A DNA stretch of 64,000 nucleotides from Cymbidium sinense (Eukaryota; Streptophyta; Magnoliopsida; Asparagales; Orchidaceae): positions 81,728,925-81,792,924 of the forward strand of contig CM038225.1 in the NCBI GenBank assembly GCA_021442155.1, in the 5' to 3' direction. The notes below the pieces were generated by a model. It saw nothing but the letters and a program-made list of their open reading frames with translations. It had not been told where the DNA came from and made no database searches. Shown piece after piece: positions 51,180 to 63,085 of the stretch. The first letter of the stretch is position 1. Every line of letters starts with the position of its first letter. The position numbers and the translations under genes were made by a program.

Positions 51180-52210
51180 CAATCAAACCTGAATCAAGAC
51201 TTGATCAAGTAAATTGACCCACTTAGGCTCACTTGACCCAAAGTAACTAAAGTACCCTTTTGAGCTAGATTCTAATCCTACCTAAATTGGATTGAATTAA
51301 GCCCATCTATGCCTTACATTATGATAAACAATCATCATAAGATGATCAATCAATCAAATTGGGTCAAACCAAGTAAAACTTAGCCTTTGACCAAGTTCAC
51401 ATTTGACCCAAATGAAACCTAAACTGGCCAAAATCCACCATTGGCCAAATTGATTGAAACCATTGATCAAAATCAATTTATGATCAATGATTGGACTTAA
51501 CCAAGTCATCATTTGAGCAAAACCTAGCCTAATTGACCACTTGACCCAAGTTGATCCAACTTGACCTAAAAAGTTAAAATATGTCAAATCTTGATCTAAG
51601 CTAAATTGATTAAAACCAATAGGCCATGTTCATTCTAAATCACTTGTTGAACTTGACCAAAGCCTCAATTAGCCAACTAGACCCAACTTAGCCCAATTGA
51701 CCATGAACCCAACTTGACCTAAAAGGTCAAATCAAGCTAAAATCAAACCAAACCAAAATTGATTAAAACCAAAGCTTGCAATACCTTTCAAATGACCAAT
51801 GAAACCTAAACTAACACCTGACCTAACCCAATTAGGTCAAATGGGTCAAATTGGTCAACTTGATCCATTTGACCTAAGTGAAATCAAATGAACCAAAACC
51901 AAATATAAATCAAATTGAACCAAACCAATGATACCAAAATATTTCAAAAGGTCCTATGTACTTAACCAAACCCTTTGTTTTGCCCAATTTGCCCAATTGG
52001 TCAAGTTGACCCAAGTTGACCCATTTTGACCTAAATGGGTCAACATGAGCCAAATGATATCAAATCAACTCCAAGTTTTTTGAAATTTACACCAACCCAA
52101 TTTTAAATTATTCCAAATTTTCCTAAATTGAAATCAAAGCCAAATAACCATTTTACACCTAGGTCAAGGGGTAACCTATGGCCAATTCCACTTATAATTT
52201 GGTCATATCC
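51180..52210. promoter_or_regulatory. W-box-like TTGACC/T array in LTR-X copy 7
   Basis: Same position in the LTR as 7,480-8,480, with the hexamers repeated many times on both strands, for example at 51,226-51,236, 51,534-51,570 and 52,006-52,050. Confidence 0.45.
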
Positions 52211-53398
52211 TTTTCATGGCCACTTGGCACCCTCTTAGTGGACCAAATGGAGGCTAATGAGAGTGGTGCACATGACCCAATGGGTTTGGGTCAGCCAAAC
52301 CCAACCCAAAGCCAAAATTGACCCCTCCACTTAGAAATGAGCACATGGTTCACCTCCATACTCTCATTCTCCACATGTGCAACTCCAGACCACCTCTCCT
52401 CTGCCAAAACCGAATCACATGGAAGCCCTAACCACCTAACAAACCCAATCAATCTGATCAATTGATCAAAAATGGAAGGGAGGCTCATGACCATCCGATC
52501 CTTGTAGGGGGAGATATACTCCCCCTAATTCCACTTTATTCCACATCACTTGCTGTCAATTAAGCCTTAGGAACCCAGAGCAACCTTCTCCAAGTTCCTC
52601 CAAGCTTTCTCAAGCTCTTACTAATTCTCCATTTTTGGATTTCTTCAAAGTCGAAATAAGGGAGCTCATTGGAAATTCCACTTTGCTCAATCCATAACTA
52701 AACTCCAATTCCTCTTGCAAGCACCCTCAGAGGACCCAATCGAGCTCACCCAAATCAAATCCCAAGAAATCAAACCACGGAAAGGAGGAGCTAGACTAAA
52801 GCCGCAAGCCTTTAAAGGGAGCCTTGGCCAATAAGAGGATCTACTTCACCTCAAGCCTTCAAACCTTCAACAGGGCTTCATCTCCACTAGACGAAGCTAC
52901 CTTAATGGTTGGGAGCACCGGTGATAGCCTCCGATAAGGTATGCCTCAAAACCGAGCTTAGTGTAGGACTTCTTTTGTCCTTTGTGAAGGGAAGTGTAAT
53001 CCCATTGCAATTCAACCATTGGATGTCTTTATTCTTGCTCTTAGATGGTGTGTGTTCAATCTCTACTCAATCTGAGCTCAAGTGAACTCAGATTAAGCCT
53101 TGGAGGATGGACGACACCCATCTCCTGTAAGCGAGAGCATGGATGAATCATGGACCGTCCATCTCGCATGTTTTAGATGGACAATCTTGTTTAAATGATC
53201 TAGATCCACTGTTTTAATCCCTTTAGATCCACGGGTTTGATCCTGGCTTTCTGATCTTTGATCGATGATCCAAGGAGAAAACATGTAGCACCATCGGCTG
53301 ACTGTGTAGCCGATGTGACAACTTAAATAATGTATCTCATCACGCCATGTGAAAGCGTGCACCGCGTCAGCGGTCCTCCTGGCACCAATGGGATTAGT

Positions 53399-53405
53399 TA
53401 TATAA
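53399..53405 (+). promoter_or_regulatory. TATA-like box of LTR-X copy 7
   Basis: TATATAA follows the GC-rich segment in the sense direction, as at 785-791 in copy 1. The copy at 9,640 has lost it. Confidence 0.3.
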
Positions 53406-56214
53406 TTAGGCTATTTAATTAAGCAATAATCACTGGAACTTCAAATATACATAACTAAATGTAGAAAAATCCAAAAGATGCAAACTCAGCTTCATTTTAA
53501 AGATAATTCAAAGGGAAATAATATAAAATTAATTTTAATTGATTTTGAATAGTGATATTTTCTTAATTTGAGTTTTATTGGAATGTAATTATGTTAATTA
53601 CTCCTTAATTATTCCAATAATTAATTCTAAATTCCCTAGGATTAATTAGTGGGATGACCTCTGCCTCCCATGATTTTCTTATAATTTCTTATTAGATTAA
53701 TTTAGGTAATTACTTTTTTCATCTCTAATCACCCCCTTAATCAATTAAATGATTAATCAACCTATTAAATGATGATAAATTCATTAATTAAACTTGTTAA
53801 TTATCTTTGAATAGTGGATAAACTTAAGGAATAAGATTAGGATGCCCTTTCCAAATCTTTTCCCCTAAGTCTATTTCATTTGAATGAAAATATAATTAAT
53901 TTACAAATTGATTAATGATTTAAACATTTCATTAAATAGCATAATTAACTAAACTCAGAATTAAAAATTAATCCAAAAACTTAATCACTTAATCAATCCT
54001 TTCTTTAGTAGATACTTAGGTGTTCAATAACCTAAGTAAACTTAAGGAAATTAAATCCAACCTATATGTGTGGGAAGGGTTATAAAAGTACTTAATTAAA
54101 CCCTTTAGCTTAATTAATCAATGATTGTGAGCTAATTACATTAGGCCCCTTTCTTTCTTAGGATCATTGCTGATTTAAATTTAATGTGGTTGCATATCAT
54201 ATGTTGGCTCACAATTATTTGAATAATTATGTTAAGGAGGTGTATGTAAGGGGTAATTAATTTATTTGATTTACACCTTAAACTAAACAAAATATAAAAT
54301 CAACTTAATGTTCTAAAAATTAAACTAAAATAACACATGCATGTGGGAGATGGGTTAGAACCAACAAACCTTTTCATATTTCTTAAAATCAAATCAAACT
54401 CAAAACAGAACTAAAAATTTCTTTAAATAATTATGAGTCACTTTAAATGATCTTATTCCATAAGATTATCTTTAGGAATTAATTAGGGAGTATATATTTG
54501 CATCACTTTATTTCTTTTTTAGCATGCTAACTGGTGTATGTTATATGAAAATCATTCATTCATACCTTTTGAAGAATAAAATAAAATGAAATGTTTCCTT
54601 TATGTCAAAATGCATGTTTTGGCTAAAGTAACAAGATGAATGGCTATTATCACTATTAAATCTAAAATTAATTTTAAAACCTATAAAATAAACATTACAA
54701 ATGAAAGGTATGCTACTTATAATTACTTATAAGCTTGCATGTGAGTATAAAATAAGATGTGCATTATGTGACTTTCCTTCTCTTCTCTTTTAACATAGTT
54801 TTTTAATAGGATTTGCAAAGTCTATAGTTCATTTGAAAAGAACACAAAACTTGCTTAAATCCATTCCTATTCATTCCTATATTATCCTTTAAGAAGGATC
54901 TTCACATTTACACATGTAAATTGCATAATCAAATCAAACAAAAAAAAAAATCTTTTGTATGACTCTTTTTCCATTCATTTCTTTTTGCACATGCAAATAT
55001 ATTTAAGAAAAGTGGTATATTAGTCTGGACATCCCAGGATTGCGAGGCTTTAAGTAGCCCCAAGTAAGTCTTGTACCATACACCCTTGGTGTAGAAAGCA
55101 ATGACGCCGTACTCACTTATTTATTTCATACATGTAAATGTGCATATGAATAATGGATAAAAGAATCCCTCACTTTTCTACTTAATAAAATCATGCATCA
55201 TAAAAACATCCAAATTTCTTAAGCAACATCCCTTAGTATTCATCATTAAGGTGTGCTAACATTTCCATTGGCATGTATAGATATGCTTAGGATTCATCCA
55301 TATGCATGTTACACATATTGAAAAGAAATAAAGTGTTGTGTCTTTTGTATAGTAATTCACTTTACTTAATCTTAAAATGCCTTCCTTTTTGAATAGGTTT
55401 GTTTAGGGAAAATCTAAACTTAAGATTAATTAAAATACATAATAAAACATTCACTAAATAAAAATCACTAATGAATCTACCTTAGAAATTACTTAAGGTA
55501 GGGTGGAAAGAGAAGTTCTCTTCTCTTTTCCTCTCTTTATAACACTTAGTAATTAATTATAGGTTCATTCAAACCAAATCAAATCATAAAATAAAACCAA
55601 CCAAATCAACTAAATCACCTAAATGAAACCACCCTCTAAGTTGAATCTTTCACACTTAGAAAACTCTAATCTTAAAGCCTAGCTAAGACATACCACACAA
55701 GCCTTAAATGATACACACATTAGATTAAGTCACTATTTCTAGTCCTATGTTTGGGAGGTGCATGGTTTGATGCTTGATTTTGTTTTGTGATGTGATATTT
55801 TATTCTAGATGTTAGGGTGTATGTGCATAGACTGAAAGATAGGGTGATCTTAGTCTAACCATTGTCTTCTGCAAAGGATTGTGCTTAAGAGGTGCTGTAA
55901 TAAAAAAAATATAAATGCTTTTGTTGTACAGGTTGCTTATACCCCTAAGCATAATCCAAAATAGGATAGGTGGACTTGGTTACCCATGTGTGGGGTATTA
56001 AGTCCAATTTATTCATATACATGCTTGGTATGTGTGGTTTGTTTAGCTAATCTCTATTTTGCAGGTTTCAGTTAGATTTTTTTCCCATTTTTATGTAATT
56101 TTATAATTAGGATTTGGAATGATTGTTATGGGAGATTAGGATGAACATTGGTCATAAGACTATATCTTATGTATCGTGTGAAGTCTTTGGAGCAACCACA
56201 TTCCAACCAACCAA

Positions 56215-56310
56215 AAGAAGAAAGAAGAAAGAAGAAAGAAGAAAGAAGAAAGAAGAAATAAGAAAGAAGAAAAGAAGAAAAGAAGAAAGAAGAAAGAAGA
56301 AATGAAGAAT
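56215..56310 (+). repeat. GAAGAAA heptamer microsatellite, longer allele
   Basis: About a dozen GAAGAAA-type units with two GAAATAA/GAAAAGAA variants. It lies at the LTR position of 12,287-12,352. The frame of Lys/Arg/Glu repeats that crosses it is not a gene. Confidence 0.9.
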
Positions 56311-57927
56311 GAAGACCCCATAACATGAATTCCTTTTTTATTGTAATTAATTCATTTTTAATCTGGGTTGTATAAAGGTAGAGCTCGACTACCCAATTTT
56401 TTTTCATGTTTGTGTAGTGGTGCCCAACCACAAAAGACCTTTTATTCTTTTGTGCTAGCTTTATAAATTATTTGATGTTTGTTTAACTTGTGCATTAAGA
56501 TGACATGTTTTCCTAGTTTCTTCCTTGCTTTGAAGAATGGCCTGGATACGATTAGGCTCTTAAGAAAATAAATTTTCTATCCAATCAAATCAACTCAAAA
56601 CTAAAAATAAACAACTCATAACCTCACCTAAAGCCTAGTTTGTAAAATAAGATAAAAGATTTAACAACCCCTTAGCTGGATGTTATATGTTTTGACATCA
56701 TGCATAAAAAGTACCTTGTCTCACTCTTATTATGGAGGGCTTCTACCTTTGCCAGGGAACTTGGATTGACCTTTGAGAGCCATGGTGAAAACACACCTTC
56801 TTTCTTACTAATTTTGGCCCATAATCCAATTTCTCATGCATTAGGCATATGAATCCATAGCCCGTGTCAAATAAATTATCCAAAAATGAAAATAAAATAT
56901 AATAAAATTTGTATTATATTTAAGTCATTAATCATGCCCTACATGATCTAGTCTCTTAGGGAGTGTGTTTAAAGAATTAGTCTCTTTCTAAATAAATAAT
57001 AGCTTAGCTATCTTGCAAAATCATAAGACTTGCCTACATGTATTTAAAATCATAGGAGAAGTTAGTTGGCGGCCACCCTCAGGTGGTTGAAAGTCCAACA
57101 ATCAAGTGATTTATCCTCTCTTATGGAGGTAAACTAAATACCCATTTTTGCCTTCAATTTAGGTCATGCTCTGGCCCTTGCCAAAGCTCACTAGATTTAG
57201 GTTTAGAGGTTGCTACTTCCCTTTACGGGCTACAAGCATAAATCCTCACCTCTTAGGCATTTTCATGATCTTGTGTTATGGAATTGTAAATCCAAGATTT
57301 TAATAAAAATTCAACTCAAATAAATAAATCACTTCAATTTCAAAAATATAAAGCCTAACCATAAGATAGTTTGGGATGCTTACTAGGCTTCCTAGTATCA
57401 TAAGCACCCCCTAGTTATCTTCCTTTGGTTTCGACAATAACTCCCTCCTCTTGATCAATCCCACTTGATCTTTTAAAAATAAACCAATTGATTGATAGTC
57501 CTATCTTTGAAATCTTTGGAGACAATGATCATATACCTTAATCGAGAGTATTCCTAAGAAATCTCATTTCTTAGAATGTAATTAACTATGAGGCTTGCCT
57601 CCATAGGGAACTTAATGAACCTGGTTTAAAATAAACCCTGTTTTACTTTTTCATGTAAAGTAGGAGAAGAATCTTTGGTTCATTTTGAAGACTCATAGTC
57701 CTTATGAGTCCTTATTAAGGTGATTAGGTCCATTATAGGATGGTGACTCCTATCTCTCGAGATAGTACATCATTCCTCAATGCCGTACCCGATCACCATA
57801 ATAAGAACATCTATGGATCTTCATGGTGTCCAACACAAGAAGTGTTTTGATTTTATTTTTGGTTCTTCATTTAATTTTTCTCTCTTCAGAAAGATTAGAT
57901 GAAGAATTGAAAATAATTTTCACCACA

Positions 57928-60900
57928 TAAGGCTTAATCAATCAATTTCTCTAGTTAACTATCCAATAAATTTCAAGAAAAATAGGAGAGGTAGAGGTCA
58001 TCCCCCTAAACATCTTTGAAAAGTTTTAGATTAATTAGATAATTAATTAGAGAGTAATTATGCTAATTAAATTTTTAATTAAACTTTAATTAAGTATAAA
58101 TTACTATTCAAAATTAATTAATAAAAAATTTCTTGGATTCTCCTTTAAAATACTTTTGAAATGAGCTCTTATTTATATATTTTGGATTTTTCTACAATTA
58201 ATTATGAATTTTGAAAGTTTTGAGCCTTAAAAATTAATTAAACAACCCTAATTAAATCTTAATCCCATCAGCACCACGTGGTTGCAGACATGGCGTGCTT
58301 TCTGCATGGCATGATGGGATAGGCTATTTAAGTTATCACATTCATCGGCTGAGTCAGCTAGCAGTGGCCGTGCTTTCTCGTGGACCATCCAATTTGAGAT
58401 TGAACAACCATAATTAATCTCGCAGTTTAGAAGGGGAAAGTTAGGGGATCGAGCATGATTTAATCACGGTTGTTCATTCTGATCATGTGAAACGGATGGC
58501 CCGTGATCTTTCTCTTTCGTGAGAGGCGAAAGATGGATACCATCCATCTTACCCCATTTCCAAGCTCACCAGAGCTCAAGTTGCTTCCAAAATTATCTCA
58601 CACCATCATGGGAAGGAGAGGAGCACATCCAATGGTCAAAATCGCAAGAAACATAAATTTTTTACATAAAAGCCCATAGAAAATTCACCTAAACTATGAT
58701 TTTGAGAAATTGCCTCACCATAGTTAATGTCCGACTGTGGGATCGACTAAGGTAGCTTCGTCTAGTAGAGATAAAGCCCTATTGAAAAGCTTGGACCTCA
58801 ATTTAAAGTGAGCCACTCAGATGACCAATCCATGCACATAGGAGCTTCAGCTTTGATCAAACTTGAACCTCAACAGCTTGGAAGCGTGGGAAACTATTTG
58901 GTATTGCTCAATGATGTGTGACGATGGTGTGTGTAAGAGGAATCGAGGTTTGGTTGAGTGGAGAAGAAGTATAAATCAGAATGGGGATGCCCTATTTCAA
59001 TTTCACATGTAGAGGGGAAATGTTGATTGATGGAGGTTCAGGGTGCTCTAGGATGCACTCTAGGATTTTGAAAACACTCAGGGAACTCACTTAGTGCGAA
59101 TCATCATGAATCCTGCTCGAATTGAGGGGGTATACCCCTAAATCATGTGTGATGGACACACAGGATCCGTCCCTAAATTTTTAATGATTCACCGTCAAGG
59201 CACCAGAGGGGTCATCGTCAAGTTCGCATAGCACACCTGGGTTGGAGGAAGCTGTGGCAGGAAGCTCAAGGTCTGATATGGGGAGATTGTGTGCTGATTT
59301 CCCTTCCTTGCACTCATTGTGTTCGACCATGGGTGAGGGAGAGGAAGTGTGCTTCCTTTGGTCCATGGTAAGTCCTAAGCATGCTTAGGTTGGGCTAGGC
59401 AGGTTAGGTATGCCATGTTAGGAAGTTTGATGGCTGCCCATAAGAGGAGAAAGTGGGCTTTGCCTCTTATTGAAAGAATCCTATGCAAAAGGGCTTATCC
59501 AATGGTTAATCCCCTTGGATTGGGTCCCACATAGATTTGGGCTGGTTTGGAAGTGATCTAGGCCTATTTTGGGTCAGGTTTGGCCAACTCCTAGGGTCCC
59601 ATGGGTTGGTTTGGGCTGGTTTGGCTACATTTGGTCAAAATGGGCTCATTTGGGTTTATGATGGGTTGGGTTGACCAATTGGTCAAATTGAGTCAAACCA
59701 AGCTTGGGTTAGGTTCATATGATTATTTGGAATGTTTTGGTTCAATTAATTTGTATTGGTTTGGCTTAGGTTTAGTTTTGGCTCATTTGGATTCAAATGG
59801 GTCAAATGAGTTAAGTTGACCAATTTGACCAATTTGACCAAATTGGGTTGGTTTAGGTGTTGGTTTATGTTCAATTGGATAATTGAAATTTATTGTTGGC
59901 TTTGATTTGGCTTAATTTAGAATTAATTTGGATTTCAGCCAATTTAACCCTTTAGGTCAATTTGGGCTAGTTTGGGTCAAGTTGACTAATTAGTCAAATT
60001 GAACTCAATCATTGCTTTGGTAAAGTTCACTAAATGATTTGGAATGAACTTGAGCCAATAGGTACAATCAATTTGGGTTAAATCATGATTTGACCCATTT
60101 AGCTTTTTAGGCCAATTTGGGCTAACTTAGGTCAAATGATCAATTGGACTGGGTTTAGCTCAATTAAGAGTTTGATCATGTTCAATCATGGATTATGAGT
60201 TTGTTTGAATCAATGGTTTCAATCAATTGGTATATGGTGGATTTTGGCTAGTTTATGTTTCATTTGGGCTAAAGATTGACTTGGTCAAAGGACCAAGTTG
60301 ACTTGGTTTGACCCAATTCAAGGTAGTTGATCACCCTATGATGATTGTTGATCATGATATTAGGTTTGGATGGGATTAGTTTAATCTAATTTGGGTTCGA
60401 TTAGAACCTGGCTCAAAAAGGGTCTTTAGGTCACTTTGGATCAAGTGGACCTAAATGGGCCAATTGGTTTGGTTTTGGCTTGATTCAAGTTTAGTTGAAC
60501 TCATATATGAGCCTACGATTGAAATATAAATCCAACCACAATTAATTTGGAGTCTAATGGATTTTGGCTCATTTGAAGTTTTTCAAGTCAAAAAGGTTAA
60601 CTTAGGCCTGACTTGGGTTGATTTGAGTTTGATTTAATAATTATATTTTATGTTTATATTTGGGTGAGTGATTGAAGGAATGATTAATCCATGAAGAAAT
60701 CCATGGGTTTTGGCTTGATTTGGATATGATTTGGCCAAGTTCAAGAAATTGGCTAAAATGGCTTGAATTAGGTTTTAGTTTAATTTTGGATTTGAGTTTG
60801 GATATTTGAATTTATATTTTATTTAATTTTGGATATGATTTGGCCAAGTTAAAGATATGATTTGGATATGATTTGGCCAAGATATAAATGAATCATAAGA

Positions 60901-61973
60901 AAATCACTTAAATTTGGAGTGATTTGGAGGCAAATTTGACCAGGCTTAGGGATGTAGGTTAAAAGGACTTAAGTAGGGAATTGATTTAGTTTGATTTATT
61001 TTTGGTCATTAGAGGAGGTTTCATTTATGTTTGTGAATATAAATGAAGGAATAATTGATTTATAAGGAAATCAATTGAGTTTGGGTTAATTTGGGTTGAA
61101 ATTTGATTAAGTTTATGGAGGTCGGTCCATATGTCTAAAGAAAGGTCTTGATTTGGTTTGATTTAGTTTGATTTGATTTGGCTCATTTGAATTTAGAATT
61201 TATTTATATTTGTGAATATAAATGAAGAAATAATTTATTTATAAAGAAATCGATTGAATTTGGGTTGATTTGAGTTGAGATTTGATTAAGCTTATGTAGG
61301 TAGGTCCATATGGCTTAAGAAAGGTCTTGATTTAGTTTTATTTAGTTTGATTTAGTTTGATTTGATTTGGCTCATTTGAATTTTGATTTCATTTATATTT
61401 GTAAATATAAATGAAGGAATGATTGATTTATAAAAAAATCAACCAAGTTTGATTTGGTTTAAAGGGGATTTTGGCTAAGCATATGAAGGTGGTTCATATG
61501 GCTTTGGAAGGGATTTTGGAATTTGAATTTGATCACGGGTTTCAATTATTTGATTTGGAATTTTATTTAGAATTTTATTTGAGATTGAATTGGAATTCAA
61601 GAAAATCAATTGAATTGGGGTTGATTTGAATTTAGTTAGGGCTAAGTCCATACGATAAAATTAAAGGACTTAGGAAGGGTTTTGGAATTTGAATTTGATC
61701 ATGGGTTTCAATCATTTGATTTGGAATTGATTTATAATTTGGATTTGAATTGGATAGAAGGTTTGAGGAAGAAAGCATGTATTGGATTTAAGCTATATGG
61801 TAGGCAAGCTTTCTTAAGTCCCTAAGGCATAACCCATTATTATGGCTAATCCTTTTAGTTCTCTAGGCTTAGGTCACTAGAAGTGTCTTATGACAAAGGA
61901 GCTATTAATATCTACAAAAGTCCTAGATCTATGATGAGGAAGTTAAGAACTTACTCCAAAAGTGAGGTCAACA
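57928..61973 (-). repeat. LTR-X copy 6 (-), first half of the solo LTR
   Basis: It is collinear with 14,190-18,149 in the same orientation, with the hairpin block at 58,268-58,315, the LDEAT block near 58,760 and the W-box-like array at 59,620-60,610. It ends GGTCAACA at 61,973, so the LTR starts TGTTGACC on the - strand, the best-preserved TG start in the window. Together with 46,138-50,265 this gives an LTR of about 8.17 kb. A local repeat near 60,825-60,890 (ggatatgatttggccaag) is specific to this copy. Confidence 0.85.
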
Positions 61974-62164
61974 GTCCCATTTTATGATTTCATCTTTTTT
62001 TATTTATGTAATTTTTAATTTTCTTCTAGAAACTCCATGTTTGAAATTTGCATTTAAAAATTGAAAGCATGACATGTGAGGTGGTTGAATCAACATAAAA
62101 TTTTATTGAACTCTTTATTAGTGTAGGTGGTTGAATCCCCATGTGAGGTGGTTGAATCCACATG
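61974..62164 (+). repeat. 3' LTR of element Y, continued and then broken
   Basis: CCCATTTTATG.TTCAT..TTTATGTAATTTTTAA matches the 5' LTR from 39,896. Similarity holds to about 62,100 (gcatgacatgtgaggtggttgaat) and then dissolves into short repeats of ggtggttgaatcc (near 62,125 and 62,147). The last 300 bases or so of the LTR, including TATA box and CA end, are absent. Confidence 0.85.
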
Positions 62165-63085
62165 AGAGGTCGTCATCCTACTTTTGTGTACATGATTGGA
62201 TCAAGCCATCAAGGCCCCTTTCAGGTTACACACGTGAGTTAGATTGGATAAAGTCTTTATGACCCCTTTCTAATATCTAGAAAGATACAATTCCCCAATC
62301 AACATTCTTTCTAATCATCTAGGAGTAAGTCCCTAGTCAGCATCCTACTTTTATGTATATGATTGGATAAAGCCATCAAGGCCCCTTTCATGTTACACAG
62401 GCGAGTTAGATTGGATCAAGTCTTTATGACCCCTTTCTAATAGCCAGAAAGATATAACTACCAGTGGCATTCTTTCCACAATCAAGTAAGGTTGGCATCC
62501 TACATAGGTGTAAGTCCCCTAGTTGGCATCCTATTTTGAGGATTGTATCATGTCTTTAAGGACCCCTCTCCTATTTTCAGCTAATTAGGATGGATCATTC
62601 CCTTAACGACCCCATCTTATAAGCTAATCAAATAGGAGTAAGTCCCCTTGTTGGCTTCCTATTCAAATTTCTAAGGAAAGGAATCAAGCCATTGAAGGCC
62701 CTATTTTCTTGGACTACTTAAATAGGATTAAGTCCATTTAACCCTTGTTTAGTAGTCTAAGTGCTACGGATTAGGATCAAGCATTTCAAGCTTCTTCTCC
62801 CCAGCATAGCTTTTGAGGATTGGATCATGTCTTTAATGACCCTTCTCCTCTCTTTAGCTAACTAGGATGGATCATGCCCTTAACGGCCCCATCTTATTAG
62901 CTAATCACATGAATCACCCTCCAAAATAAGTATAGGTAAGTATATGCCTATCTTTCACAATGAAAGTTAAAATAAAATTGAAATCCTAATATGGAAACCC
63001 AAGATTATGCTTTTATGTTGATCAATCCGATCAACACCAATATGTGCACTGTATTTTAATCCACTACACATATTGAGGGTCCATT
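62165..63085 (+). repeat. 3'-UTR-like degenerate repeat region of a further Tat-like element
   Basis: A 167-bp unit (cctacttttgtgtacatgattgg.. to ..gccagaaagatata) occurs twice, from about 62,172 and 62,339. A second unit (ggatcatgtctttaa.gacc.. to ..ccccatcttat.agctaatca) occurs near 62,547 and 62,824. Phrases such as gtaagtcccctag and ggcatccta recall the X-element 3' UTR at 3,280-3,560, and the last 80 bases (gatcaacaccaatatgtgcactgt) resemble the reverse complement of 18,160-18,205. No open frame. Confidence 0.6.

Larger units (their letters stand above)
50266..57927 (+). repeat. LTR-X copy 7 (+), nested in the solo LTR-X, about 7.7 kb
   Basis: It is collinear with copy 2 (6,451-13,977) throughout: the gacactaagag start block, the AT-rich TTGACC array (51,180-52,210), the GC-richer segment (52,500-53,400) with LDEAT phrase, degenerate palindrome and hairpin, the gcgaggcttta module at 55,040, the heptamer microsatellite at 56,215 and the end TTTTCACCACA at 57,927. 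The first 50-60 bases of the LTR, including TGTTGACC, are missing, and about 40 bp of the host LTR are missing at the junction. No internal region is attached, so this is a solo LTR. Confidence 0.8.
39778..62164 (+). mobile_element. Element Y: decayed chromovirus (Ty3/gypsy) with 3' LTR split by a 15.8-kb insertion
   Basis: The 5' LTR (39,778-40,341) and the start of the 3' LTR (46,017-46,137) share TGATGTAGAACATCATGAGG and about 115 further bases with few differences. A primer-binding site and a short purine tract flank the internal region of about 5.7 kb, with gag-PR-RT-RH-IN-chromodomain in order. The rest of the 3' LTR continues at 61,974-62,164. The insertion is a solo LTR-X with a further LTR-X nested in it. 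Every coding domain has stops or shifts, so Y is an old, dead copy. Confidence 0.85.

Noticed and set aside
51354..51587. Frames in the TTGACC-rich regions such as 51,354-51,587 (-), 37,764-37,955 (+) and 59,601-59,819 (+).
   Set aside because: Their repeated FGQ/LGH/WVK-type residues come from the repeated ttgacc/gggtcaa words, not from a protein family.
56123..56431. Lys/Arg/Glu-rich (+) and Phe/Leu/Ser-rich (-) frames resembling a basic protein and a membrane protein; likewise 12,220-12,474.
   Set aside because: They are translations of the GAAGAAA microsatellite on either strand.
59181..59366. Small frames with varied amino-acid composition on the - strand, also 36,329-36,830 with Pro/Ser-rich frames.
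   Set aside because: They fall in the GC-richer segment of LTR-X in several overlapping frames and are not kept between LTR copies.
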